From Sphingomonas panni (GTDB lineage: Bacteria > Pseudomonadota > Alphaproteobacteria > Sphingomonadales > Sphingomonadaceae), in contig NZ_JAKREU010000001.1 of assembly GCF_022664435.1 (NCBI RefSeq), forward strand, positions 62,001-126,000: DNA of 64,000 bases, read 5' to 3'. The stretch's first letter is position 1. Every line of letters starts with the position of its first letter. This document shows, piece by piece, positions 9,053-17,708 of this stretch. Below the pieces are notes generated by a model. That model saw nothing but the letters and a program-made list of their open reading frames with translations. It did no database searches and had not been told where the DNA came from. The position numbers were made by a program, and so were the translations under genes.

Positions 9053-10554
9053 GCCCGTCGCTCCAGCGCGGCATCATGGCTCGGCATCGCCGCCACCCGC
9101 TCGGCAATCGCCCTGGCCAGCGACCGCAGCGCACGATCCAGCCCGGCGGCCTCGGGCAGGTCGGCGCGCGGATCCCATCCCGCCGGCACCACCCCCTGCC
9201 CCAGATAGACCGCGACCCAGCTGGGTTCGAGGAACAGGCCATGGCTGTATTTCGAGACCTGCGCACTACCCCGCCACAGCGCCAGCTTGGTCGCAAGCGT
9301 GTCGGGGATCGCCATCGTCCGCACATGGTTCCAGAACGGGGAATCGTCGCGGGTCGTCGCGTGATAGTGCAGGATCAGGAAGTCGCGGATGCGATCATAT
9401 TCGGCATCGATCGCCGCGTTGAACCCGTCGCGGTCGACCTGCGCCACGTGCCGGTCGGGGAAATGCTCGATCAGCGCGGTGATCGCCGCCTGCACCAGAT
9501 AGATGCTGGTCGATTCGAGCGGTTCGAGGAAGCCCGACGCCAGCCCGACCGCGACGACATTCCCCGCCCAGCTGCGCCGCCTGCGTCCCGCGCGGAACCG
9601 CAGGAAGCGCGGATCGGCCAGTGCCTCGCCGTCCAACCCGGCAAGCAGCGCGGCGGCAGCTTCGTCGTCGGACACATGGCCGCTGGCATAGACATAGCCA
9701 TTGCCCACCCGGTGCCGCAGCGGAATGCGCCAGCGCCAGCCGGCCGGCATCGCCGTCGCGCGGGTATAGGGTTCGATCACCCCATCGGGACTGGCGCAGG
9801 GCACCGCCACCGCCCGGTCGCACGGCAACCAGTGCGACCAGTCCTCCCATGGCTCGGCCAGTTCACCGCCCAGCATCAGCGACCGGAAACCCGAGCAATC
9901 GACGAACAGGTCGCCTTCGACCCGCCGGCCATCGTCCAGCACCACCGCTCGCACGGTATCGCCATCCCGTTCGACCGTGACGATCCGCCCCTCGATCCGC
10001 GTCGCGCCACGCGCCTCCGACCATTCGCGCAGGAAGGGGGCGAAGCGGGTCGCATCGAATTGATAGGCATAGCCGAACGAGGTCGTCGGATCGTTCGGAT
10101 CGCTTCCGGGCCGTTCGAACCGACGCTGTTCGGCAGCAGTCACTCCAGCCGAAAATGCCCCGATCGGCGGCATCGCCCCCGCCGCCGCGCGCCGCAGCCA
10201 GTAATGATGGAACGCCACCCCGCCCAACGGACGGCCATAGGTGCCGAACGGATGGATATAGCGGTCGCCGATCGCCCCGAAATCGCGGAATTCGATACCG
10301 AGCTTATAGGTCGCCTCGGTCGCGGCCATGAACGCCGCCTCGTCGATACCCAGCCGTTCGAGGTACAGGCGCAGATGGGGCAGCGTCGCCTCGCCCACGC
10401 CGACGATGCCGATCGATTCGGATTCGACCAGCGTGACGCTGCACGCGGCCGGCAACAGTCCGACCAGACCGGCGGCGGTCATCCACCCCGCCGTTCCGCC
10501 GCCGACGACGACCACCCGGACCGGTTCGCCGGCACCATTCGCTTGTTTCGTCAT
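9049..10554 (-). CDS. Flavin-dependent halogenase ('tryptophan 7-halogenase' family), first gene of operon
   Basis: This 501-residue protein has GGGTAGW near residue 17, GEATLP near residue 54, the lysine in ATYKLGIEF near residue 84, WRWRIP near residue 275 and PLESTS near residue 345. These are the residues expected of an FADH2-dependent halogenase. It is clearly paralogous to the third gene of the operon. Its start lies 177 bases from the divergent TonB-dependent receptor. The shared region holds one 14-bp LacI-like operator 39 bases upstream of this start, so receptor and halogenases are probably induced together. A role in modifying an imported substrate or the receptor itself is speculation. 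Confidence 0.88.
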   Translation of the reverse strand: MTKQANGAGEPVRVVVVGGGTAGWMTAAGLVGLLPAACSVTLVESESIGIVGVGEATLPHLRLYLERLGIDEAAFMAATEATYKLGIEFRDFGAIGDRYIHPFGTYGRPLGGVAFHHYWLRRAAAGAMPPIGAFSAGVTAAEQRRFERPGSDPNDPTTSFGYAYQFDATRFAPFLREWSEARGATRIEGRIVTVERDGDTVRAVVLDDGRRVEGDLFVDCSGFRSLMLGGELAEPWEDWSHWLPCDRAVAVPCASPDGVIEPYTRATAMPAGWRWRIPLRHRVGNGYVYASGHVSDDEAAAALLAGLDGEALADPRFLRFRAGRRRRSWAGNVVAVGLASGFLEPLESTSIYLVQAAITALIEHFPDRHVAQVDRDGFNAAIDAEYDRIRDFLILHYHATTRDDSPFWNHVRTMAIPDTLATKLALWRGSAQVSKYSHGLFLEPSWVAVYLGQGVVPAGWDPRADLPEAAGLDRALRSLARAIAERVAAMPSHDAALERRA

Positions 10555-10592
10555 CGATTTCCCATGCTCGCCCTGTCACCATAAGGCCACAC

Positions 10593-10606
10593 TGACAACG
10601 ATATCA
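10593..10606. promoter_or_regulatory. Putative LacI-type operator between halogenase operon and TonB receptor
   Basis: TGACAACGATATCA is a CG-centred near-palindrome related to the sites at 2517-2530 and 14154-14167. It lies in the 176-base divergent region, 39 bases from the halogenase start, and could serve both directions. Inferred from sequence only. Confidence 0.45.
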
Positions 10607-10730
10607 ACATTACCGAAATCGATTTGCTATATTTCCGTTGTGTTGCTGAACTCGGAGTTTTACCGGGACGATAACCCGCAGTGGCGAGGTTGTTGATCGG
10701 GTCCTGCAGGGACCATGGGGAGGAAGCGTG

Positions 10731-13700
10731 ATGGTGTTACGCCATAAGCAGACGGCTATGGACGGTTTTAACGCGCGCAAGCGCCTCGGCGCGACGGCAT
10801 CGATGCTGGCGCTGACGGTTGCGGTTCAGCTGGCGGCCACGGGCGCGATGGCGCAGACCACGGTCGCTCCGGCATCGCGCGACGACCAGTCGACGCCGCA
10901 GACCGAAACCGCACCGCAGACCGACGGCGTGCCCGCTGGCAGCGGTGCCGGCAAGCGTCCCGTGTCGGGCAGCATGTCGATCCAGAATCAGGGTACCGTC
11001 GACCAGTCCAACGTCACGGCATCGGATATCCAGACCCCGGCCGCCGATACGACGGACGGAGATGACATCGTTGTCACCGGCCTGCGTCAATCGCTCGCCA
11101 ACGCACAGTCGATCAAGCGCAATGCTGACACCGTTGTCGACGCAATCACCGCAGAGGACATCGGTGCGCTTCCCGACCGTTCGGTCAACGAAGCGCTGCA
11201 GCGCGTCGCCGGCGTCGCGATCACCCGTTTCGCCGCCGCGACCGACACCGCGCACTTTTCGGTCGAAGGATCGGGCGTCACCATCCGCGGCCTTTCCTAT
11301 GTCCGTGGCGAATTCAACGGCCGCGACAGCTTCGGCGTCGGCGGCGGTCGCGAAATCGGCTTCAACGACGTGCCGACCGAACTGGTCGGCTCGGTCGAGG
11401 TGTACAAGAACCTGACTGCCGACATGATCGAAGGCGGCATTTCGGGTTCGGTCAACATCAACACCCGCAAGCCGTTCGATACCAAGGATACGCTGGTCTA
11501 TCTGTCGGGCAGCGTGAACTATGGCGACTATAACGGTCGCAGCGAACCGGCCGTGGTCGGCCTGTTCTCGAAGCAGTGGGACCTCAACAGCGGTGGCCGG
11601 TTCGGCATCATGGCCAGCGGCAGCTACAACCGCCAGCGCAGCCGGTCGGACTCGGTGTTCTATTCGGCGTTCCTGCCGCGCTACAACGACGACAAGAACG
11701 GCAACGGCGTACAGGACGCCGGCGAAGGCCGCGTGCTGAACGCGGGCACCCCGTATCAGTCGACGCTGTTCGATCGCTATCCGGTGCCGTCGGGCCGCGA
11801 ACTGGTCTATGTGCCGCTGGGCGCGGGGATGCGGATGCAGAATTTCGACCGCAAGCGCGTCGGCTATTCGGCGGCGGCACAGTATGAGAACGCCGCGCGC
11901 AACCTGCTGGTCACCGCACAGTTCCTGCGCGCCGAATCGTCGCAGACCTGGCTCGACCGCACCGTCGAACCCAATGTCTATTATGCCGATGCGAACGCCA
12001 TCTTCCCACAGGCCGGCACCACGCCGACCTATAACGATGACGGGCTCTTCACCAACGGAACGTTGATCCGCCAAGGCGGTGGTCAGTACACAACGCTCGG
12101 CAACCGCTACTTCCAGACCGACGGGTTCACGCAGGACCAGTCGCTGAACGTGAAGTGGGATCCGACCGACCGCCTGCACCTGAACTTCGACGGCCAGTAT
12201 GTCTTTTCGAAGGCGCGCGATTCGGACGATGTCGTCGAACTGGCGAACTTCAATGGCGTATCGATCGACGGGCGCGGCGACGTGCCGCAAATCAACCTGA
12301 TCCCGGCGAACGGCCAGTCGGTGCGGGCCTATTTCGACAGCCAGACCAACACGTACATCCGCGACGCGATGAACAATCGTACGCATTCGGACGGCGACGA
12401 ATGGGCGTTCCGCGCCGATGCGCAATATGACGTGTCGGACGATTCGTTCCTGCGCAAGGTCCGTGTCGGTGGCCGCTACGCCACCCGCGACCAGACGGTG
12501 AAGGCGAATGATTACAATAACTGGGGCGCGGTGTCGGACACCTGGACCTCGGGCCTGGCGACGGTCGACCGGTATCGCGACAGCATGTCGCCGGTGAACT
12601 TCGCCGACTTCTATCGCGGGCAGGCGGTGCAGCCGCCGACGGCATGGGGCATCCGCGACGATATCCTGACCGACCATGACGCGCTGACCGCATTGCTGCG
12701 CACGGCGACCAAGCAGGGCGGCGGTGGCTACACCCCGCTCGAGGACCGCGGCACCGCCTCGGCACCGCTCGTCGATGGCTATTTCCGGCCGAACGAAGTC
12801 TATCGCATTACCGAAAAGACCTATTCGGGCTATGCACGCCTCGACTTCGGCGTCGACGACATCGGCGGCGGCACGTCCAGCCTGTCGGGCAATATCGGCC
12901 TGCGCTTCGTCCATACCGAGGACCAGTCCTTCGGTGCGACCGCGTTCCCCAACATTGCCAACACGCTCGGCGGTTTCCCGACCGTGGCGGCGTTCTGCGC
13001 CAGCCCCAACACCAACGGCACCGTTCGCCCGATCTGTACGCTGACCGCGGCACAGCAGCAGGCGATCGTCGCCTTCTCGAACAACGGGTCGATCAACGAC
13101 GTCGCTTCGCAGAAGTTCGACAAGTGGCTGCCCAGCCTGAACATCAAGTATCAGGCGACCGAGCAGCTGCTGTTCCGCGTCGCGGCATCGAAGGCGATTT
13201 CGCGTCCGGGCTTTACCGATCTGCGCAACTTCGTCGGCCTCGCGCCGTCGGCGTCGAACACCACCGGTGTCTATGGCTTCTCGGCTAATGCCCGGAACCC
13301 GTTCCTGCGGCCGATCGATGCGAAGCAGGTCGACCTGACCGCCGAATGGTATTTCGCCAAGGTCGGCTCGCTGACCGCCGCAGTGTTCTACAAGCAGCTG
13401 TCGAACATCATCCTCGACAATTTCGGGTATAGCCGCAGCTTCAGCAACAACGGCCAGAACTTCGCCGCCACGATCAACGGCCCGGTCAACGTGCCCGGCA
13501 ATGCCGACATCAAGGGCGCCGAAATCTCGTACCAGCAGACCTACGACTTCCTGCCGGGCGCGCTGCGCGGGCTGGGGACGCAGGCGACGTTCACCTACAT
13601 CTCGCCGGGCAAGCTGCCCAACGCACGCCCCGACAACCGCCCGGAAGACGGCAACCGTCCGCCGCTCGACGTCGTGGGCCTGTATGACGGCCTGCCGCTG

Positions 13701-14036
13701 GCGCAACTGTCGAAGTACAACTTCAACGTCTCCGCCTTCTACGACTTGGCCGGCGTCTATGCGCGCATCGCCTATAGCTGGCGTTCGAAGTATCTGCTGA
13801 CCAACCGCGATTGCTGCTTCCCGTTCCTGCCGGTCTATTCGGACGCGACGGGCCAGGCGGACGCATCGCTGTTCTACACGGTCAACAAGCAGTTCAAGAT
13901 CGGCGTGCAGGTTCAGAACCTGCTCGACGCGACGACCAAGACCTCGTTCGTGCTGAACGGCGACGGCCTCGAAGCCCCGCGCTCGTACTTCAAGAGCGAT
14001 CGCCAGTTCCAGCTGAGCGTTCGCCTGACCATGTAA
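10731..14036 (+). CDS. TonB-dependent outer-membrane receptor (large, carbohydrate-locus type)
   Basis: This 1,101-residue receptor has a signal peptide ending near Ala-Met-Ala-Gln (about residue 40), then a Gln/Thr/Pro-rich stretch. A TonB-box-like DIVVTG near residue 107 precedes the plug domain (about 110-250; NEALQRVAGVAI is typical). The rest is a beta-barrel ending in an aromatic, methionine-terminated strand. The size and the ALPDRSVNEAL motif fit the Xanthomonas-Caulobacter TonB receptor group that imports plant polysaccharide fragments; no SusD partner is present, as expected for Proteobacteria. A strong GGGGAGGAA ribosome site supports the ATG at 10731. Flanking enzymes suggest manno- or galactomanno-oligosaccharides as cargo. 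A clear terminator follows. Confidence 0.93.
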   Translation: MVLRHKQTAMDGFNARKRLGATASMLALTVAVQLAATGAMAQTTVAPASRDDQSTPQTETAPQTDGVPAGSGAGKRPVSGSMSIQNQGTVDQSNVTASDIQTPAADTTDGDDIVVTGLRQSLANAQSIKRNADTVVDAITAEDIGALPDRSVNEALQRVAGVAITRFAAATDTAHFSVEGSGVTIRGLSYVRGEFNGRDSFGVGGGREIGFNDVPTELVGSVEVYKNLTADMIEGGISGSVNINTRKPFDTKDTLVYLSGSVNYGDYNGRSEPAVVGLFSKQWDLNSGGRFGIMASGSYNRQRSRSDSVFYSAFLPRYNDDKNGNGVQDAGEGRVLNAGTPYQSTLFDRYPVPSGRELVYVPLGAGMRMQNFDRKRVGYSAAAQYENAARNLLVTAQFLRAESSQTWLDRTVEPNVYYADANAIFPQAGTTPTYNDDGLFTNGTLIRQGGGQYTTLGNRYFQTDGFTQDQSLNVKWDPTDRLHLNFDGQYVFSKARDSDDVVELANFNGVSIDGRGDVPQINLIPANGQSVRAYFDSQTNTYIRDAMNNRTHSDGDEWAFRADAQYDVSDDSFLRKVRVGGRYATRDQTVKANDYNNWGAVSDTWTSGLATVDRYRDSMSPVNFADFYRGQAVQPPTAWGIRDDILTDHDALTALLRTATKQGGGGYTPLEDRGTASAPLVDGYFRPNEVYRITEKTYSGYARLDFGVDDIGGGTSSLSGNIGLRFVHTEDQSFGATAFPNIANTLGGFPTVAAFCASPNTNGTVRPICTLTAAQQQAIVAFSNNGSINDVASQKFDKWLPSLNIKYQATEQLLFRVAASKAISRPGFTDLRNFVGLAPSASNTTGVYGFSANARNPFLRPIDAKQVDLTAEWYFAKVGSLTAAVFYKQLSNIILDNFGYSRSFSNNGQNFAATINGPVNVPGNADIKGAEISYQQTYDFLPGALRGLGTQATFTYISPGKLPNARPDNRPEDGNRPPLDVVGLYDGLPLAQLSKYNFNVSAFYDLAGVYARIAYSWRSKYLLTNRDCCFPFLPVYSDATGQADASLFYTVNKQFKIGVQVQNLLDATTKTSFVLNGDGLEAPRSYFKSDRQFQLSVRLTM

Positions 14037-14063
14037 TTTCCTTCCCCGGAAACACCTGAGCAA

Positions 14064-14100
14064 GGGGGTCGCAGCCATCCGGTTGCGACCCCCTTTTTTT
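14064..14100 (+). terminator. Rho-independent terminator of the TonB receptor
   Basis: A 10-bp perfect stem (GGGGGTCGCA / TGCGACCCCC) with a 10-base loop is followed by seven T residues, 28 bases after the receptor stop. Confidence 0.92.
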
Positions 14101-14153
14101 CGCGCCGTTCCTCCGCACCAATCAATTAAGAAAGCAAATATCACTATTCTCGT

Positions 14154-14167
14154 TGACAGCGATGACA
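14154..14167. promoter_or_regulatory. Putative LacI-type operator of the mannanase gene
   Basis: TGACAGCGATGACA, CG-centred, is preceded by T to give TTGACA (14153-14158) as a possible -35. It is the least symmetric of the three related sites (2517-2530, 10593-10606). It lies 73 bases upstream of the mannanase start. Confidence 0.4.
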
Positions 14168-14239
14168 GCGCCGCCCAATCTGCGACGGACACGAACAAGG
14201 ACGCATCGGCATCGGACCGGCGCGCTGGAAGGGGACCTG

Positions 14240-15580
14240 ATGACCAACATCGCTCGACGCACATTCCTCGGCACGTCCGCCCTGCTGGCGGGCTGCACCA
14301 TAGCGCCACCGGTCGCTACCGCGCCGGCCTCTACCGACCGCGCGTTCGTCCGGCGCGAGGGCGCGCGGCTGATGGTCCGCAACGAACCCTATCGCTTTGT
14401 CGGCGCGAACATCTGGTATGCCGCCTATCTCGGCGCCGATGCCCCCTATGGCGACCGGGCGCGGCTGGGGCGGGAGCTTGACGCTCTGGCGGCGATGGGC
14501 GTCACCAACCTGCGCGTGCTGGCTTCGGCCGAGGAAGGGCCGCTGAAGAACTCGATCAAGCCGGGCTTTCGCGGACCGGGCAAGGATTACAACCAGACCT
14601 TGCTCGCCGGCCTCGACTATGCGCTCGCCGAAATGGCCAGGCGAAACATGCGCGCGGTGCTGTACCTGACCAATTTCTGGGAATGGTCGGGCGGCATGAT
14701 GACGTACCTGTCCTACGTCAATGGCGGTCAGTATCTGAACATGAACGACCCGGCGCATCCATGGCCGGAATTCGCCAATTATAATGCGCAGTTCTATAGC
14801 GATGCCCGCGCGATGGAGCTGTATCGCGACTGGATTCGTACCGTCGTCGGCCGCACCAACAGCGTGACCGGCACCCGCTATGCCGACGATCCCGCGATCA
14901 TGGCGTGGCAGCTGTCGAACGAACCGCGCCCATCGGGCGACCTCGCGCACGCGAACCTGCCGCAATTCTACGCCTGGGTCCGGGCAAGCGCGCAGCTTAT
15001 CAAGTCGATCGATCCCAACCATCTCGTCTCGACCGGCAGCGAGGGGCTGAAGGGTGGATTGGAGCGTGCCGACATCGTGCTGGCCGAACATGCCATCCCC
15101 GAAATCGACTATCTGACCGTGCACATCTGGCCGAACAACTGGGACTGGGTGAAGCAGACCGACCTCGCCAACACCGCTGCACGGGGCGAGGCGTTGACCG
15201 ACACCTATATCGCCGACCATGTCGCGCTGGCCCGCCAGCTCGACAAGCCGATGGTGATCGAGGAATTCGGCTATCCGCGCGACGGCGGCAGCAACGATCC
15301 CGCCGTGCCGACGACCTACAAGGACCGCTTCTACGGCCGAATCTATGCCGCCGCGTTGAAGAGCATGGCGGAGGGCGGGCCGATCGTCGGCACCAATTTC
15401 TGGGCATGGAACGGCGAGGCGCGGGCGCAGCATCCCGACTATCGCTTCGCCGAGGGCGACCGGCAATATATGGGCGATCCGCCCCACGAACCGCAGGGCT
15501 GGTACGGCATCTTCACCGGCGACACGACGATCCGGCTGGTGGCCGATCAGGCGGCAGCGATCGCGCGGTTGCGGCGCTGA
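14240..15580 (+). CDS. Endo-beta-1,4-mannanase-like GH5 lipoprotein
   Basis: This enzyme would cut the beta-1,4-mannan backbone. The 446-residue product starts with a twin-arginine-type leader (RRTFLG) and a lipobox Leu-Ala-Gly-Cys near residue 18, so it is likely a surface or periplasmic lipoprotein. The (beta/alpha)8 fold of GH5, subfamily-7-like, is seen in the acid/base glutamate of WQLSNEPR near residue 222, HIWPNNW near 295 and the nucleophile glutamate of MVIEEFGYPR near 342. FWEWSGGM near 155 is common in bacterial and plant mannanases. The ATG at 14240 has an AAGGGG ribosome site. It follows the receptor terminator and has its own promoter region with a shared operator. Confidence 0.88.
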   Translation: MTNIARRTFLGTSALLAGCTIAPPVATAPASTDRAFVRREGARLMVRNEPYRFVGANIWYAAYLGADAPYGDRARLGRELDALAAMGVTNLRVLASAEEGPLKNSIKPGFRGPGKDYNQTLLAGLDYALAEMARRNMRAVLYLTNFWEWSGGMMTYLSYVNGGQYLNMNDPAHPWPEFANYNAQFYSDARAMELYRDWIRTVVGRTNSVTGTRYADDPAIMAWQLSNEPRPSGDLAHANLPQFYAWVRASAQLIKSIDPNHLVSTGSEGLKGGLERADIVLAEHAIPEIDYLTVHIWPNNWDWVKQTDLANTAARGEALTDTYIADHVALARQLDKPMVIEEFGYPRDGGSNDPAVPTTYKDRFYGRIYAAALKSMAEGGPIVGTNFWAWNGEARAQHPDYRFAEGDRQYMGDPPHEPQGWYGIFTGDTTIRLVADQAAAIARLRR

Positions 15581-15597
15581 TAAGGCCTCAAGTTCCT

Positions 15598-15693
15598 CGT
15601 CATTCCCGCGTAGGCGGGAATCCATAGCCGCCGACGTTTCTAAAAGGGTCGGGACGTCAGCGCATATGGACTCCCGCCTGCGCGGGAGTGACG
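15598..15693. repeat. Pair of REP-like palindromes after the mannanase
   Basis: Two inverted copies of the CGTCATTCCCGCG-TAGG-CGGGA hairpin, about 35 bases apart, lie between the mannanase and the convergent amidase gene. The arrangement is the same as at 3838-3933. Confidence 0.7.
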
Positions 15694-15710
15694 ATTCGGC
15701 TAGGAGCGGG

Positions 15711-17315
15711 TCAGCGCCCCGCCCCCTCCAGCCCCGCCACTACCGCCGCCTGCGGCAGGTAACGCGGGGCAACGCGGGCTTTCGCGCGCTGTTCATAAGC
15801 ATAGCCGGCCGACAGGATCGCTGCGTCGGCTCCGGCGGTGCCGATGAAAGACAGCCCGACCGGCAATCCCTGCATCAGCCCCATCGGCACGGTCAGGTGC
15901 GGATAGCCGGCGATGGCGGGCAGTGCCGACGCCGATGGCCCGCCATATTGATCGCCATAGACCGGATCGCTGAGCCATGCGGCAGCATAGGTCGGTTCGA
16001 CCAGCAGGTCGGCGCGCGCTGCCTTCAGCATCGCATCGATCCCGTCGCTACCCGCGAGGCGCAGCGAGGTCGCGCGTGCAGCGCGATAGGCGGGATCGGC
16101 CAGCCCCTTCGTCTTGGCCGCGTCCTCGAACAACTCCTGCGCAAAGAAGGGCATTTCGACGGCGGCATTGGCGCGGTTGAAGGCAATGACCTGCTCCAGC
16201 GTCCGCGTCTTCACCGTCGCCGGCGTCGTGGCGAGATAGGCGTCGAGATCGGCCTTCAGTTCGGTCTTGAGCACCAGCAGCTCCGCCTCACCCAGCCCGT
16301 CGAGCTTGGGGCGCGTCACCTCGACCAGCGTCGCCCCTGCGGCGCGCAACACCGCCAGCGCCGCATCGAACCGTTCGGTCAGCGCCGCCGGCATTCCCGC
16401 CGGCCGGATCACCCCGACCCGTTTGCCCTTGAGCGCCTCCGCCGACAGCCCGGCAGCATAGTCGCGTGACCTCGTCCGCGCGGTCGCGACGTCGGTCGGA
16501 TCGGGACCGGCCATCGCCGACAGCAGCAGCGCGACGTCGCGCACCGACCGCCCCATCGGCCCCGGCGTATCCTGGCTGTGGCTGATCGGCACGACCCGGC
16601 TGCGGCTGACCAGCCCCAGCGTCGGCTTGAACCCGACAAGGCCATTGATCGACGAGGGGCATACCACCGAACCGTCGGTCTCGGTCCCGACCGCCACCGC
16701 TGCCAGGCTGGCAGCGATCGCCGCCCCCGATCCCGACGACGATCCGCAGGCGGTGCGATCGAGCGCATAAGGATTACGCACCAGCCCGCCGACCGCACTC
16801 CACCCGCTCATCGACCGGGTGGAACGGATATTCGCCCATTCCGACAAATTGGTCTTGCCGAGGATCACCGCCCCGGCGCGGCGCAGATAGGCGACCAGCG
16901 GCGCGTCGCGACGTGTGACATTGTCCTTGAGCGCAAGGCTGCCCGCCGTCGTCGCCATCGGGTCGGCGGTTTCGATATTGTCCTTGATGAGCACCGGCAC
17001 GCCATGCAGCGGCCCGCGCACTCGCCCGGAACGGCGCTCATCATCCAACGTCCTGGCTTGTGCCAACGCGTCCGGGTTGATCGCGATCACGCTGCGCAGG
17101 GTCGGCCCCTGCCGATCAAGCGCGGCAATCCGGTCCAGATAGGCTTGGGTGATCGCCACGCTACTGGTCGCGCCGGACTGCATCCGCTGCTGGAGCTGGT
17201 CGACCGACAGCTCCTCGACACGCTCGGCCTGCGCCTGCACTGCCGCGGGTGCCGCGGGTGCCGCGATCAGCGCCAACGCCGCGATACCGTAAAATCCCTG
17301 CCCACGCATATCCAT
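15711..17315 (-). CDS. Exported amidase-signature family hydrolase
   Basis: The 534-residue protein has a signal peptide (Ala-rich, ending near residue 30) and an amidase-signature domain. The Ser-cisSer-Lys triad is visible as lysine in VLIKDNIE near residue 113 and serines in TACGSSSGSGAA near residues 190-200. Amidases of this family hydrolyse C-N amide bonds; the periplasmic substrate here is unknown. The start is at the ATG of Met-Asp-Met-Arg (17315), with a second in-frame ATG two codons later. The open frame runs upstream into the island through attL, but that extension has no coding character. In the pre-insertion chromosome this gene lay just downstream of tRNA-Val. Confidence 0.87.
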   Translation of the reverse strand: MDMRGQGFYGIAALALIAAPAAPAAVQAQAERVEELSVDQLQQRMQSGATSSVAITQAYLDRIAALDRQGPTLRSVIAINPDALAQARTLDDERRSGRVRGPLHGVPVLIKDNIETADPMATTAGSLALKDNVTRRDAPLVAYLRRAGAVILGKTNLSEWANIRSTRSMSGWSAVGGLVRNPYALDRTACGSSSGSGAAIAASLAAVAVGTETDGSVVCPSSINGLVGFKPTLGLVSRSRVVPISHSQDTPGPMGRSVRDVALLLSAMAGPDPTDVATARTRSRDYAAGLSAEALKGKRVGVIRPAGMPAALTERFDAALAVLRAAGATLVEVTRPKLDGLGEAELLVLKTELKADLDAYLATTPATVKTRTLEQVIAFNRANAAVEMPFFAQELFEDAAKTKGLADPAYRAARATSLRLAGSDGIDAMLKAARADLLVEPTYAAAWLSDPVYGDQYGGPSASALPAIAGYPHLTVPMGLMQGLPVGLSFIGTAGADAAILSAGYAYEQRAKARVAPRYLPQAAVVAGLEGAGR

Positions 17316-17391
17316 TCCCCGTCCGGTTCGTCGGCGCGAAGCTATCGCAGCGGCGGCCCCGCGCAATGGCCGAAACGGACCCCGGACAGCA

Positions 17392-17426
17392 AAAACCCCG
17401 CCAATCCAACGGACTGACGGGGTTTT
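17392..17426. terminator. Original tRNA-Val terminator, now separated from the gene
   Basis: A 9-bp stem (AAAACCCCG / CGGGGTTTT) with A and T tracts on both sides can act in both directions. It sits just beyond the truncated 3' tRNA copy in attL, where the terminator of the uninterrupted tRNA-Val gene would have been. Confidence 0.7.
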
Positions 17427-17428
17427 CG

Positions 17429-17477
17429 AAATGGTGGGCGCGGCAAGGATTGAACTTGCGACCCCTGCGATGTCAAC
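17429..17477. repeat. attL of the island: 3' tRNA-Val fragment
   Basis: These 49 bases are identical to 38551-38599. They contain the tRNA-Val 3' half from the anticodon to CCA, read on the minus strand. The 5' half is absent, so it is not a working tRNA. Confidence 0.93.
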
Positions 17478-17491
17478 GAAGCGGGCAGCAC

Positions 17492-17554
17492 GGTTTTCTG
17501 CGCTTTTCAGGCACAGGACGGTGCCCCGCCCCCCGCTGAAACTCGCAGAAAACC
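17492..17554. repeat. Inverted repeat inside attL, possible integrase arm sites
   Basis: GGTTTTCTGCG (17492-17502) and CGCAGAAAACC (17544-17554) are perfect inverted copies. A CGCAGAAAA 9-mer recurs near the right end (38487-38495). Tyrosine recombinases bind such arm sites near att cores; this role is inferred. A stem-loop is the alternative. Confidence 0.4.
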
Positions 17555-17708
17555 GCGCGTTCCTGCACGCAACGCCGAACCCGCGCCGAAGCCCACACCC
17601 TCCACATAGCGGCGGCTGACAAGCCGTCCCGCACGCTCGAGCGGCGTCGGAACGCAATTCCGGCGGCGCTTTCGTGCGCCCATCGACTTCCGCGCCGGGA
17701 GCCGACCG

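Noticed and set aside
10737..14309. Very long open frame (about 1,190 codons) antisense to the TonB receptor
   Set aside because: It mirrors a high-G+C gene, is rich in Arg/Asp/Ala with no domain pattern, and has no ribosome site; a shadow frame.
17432..17477. A second tRNA-Val gene
   Set aside because: Only the 3' half is present; the D-arm and 5' acceptor strand are missing, so it is an attachment-site remnant.
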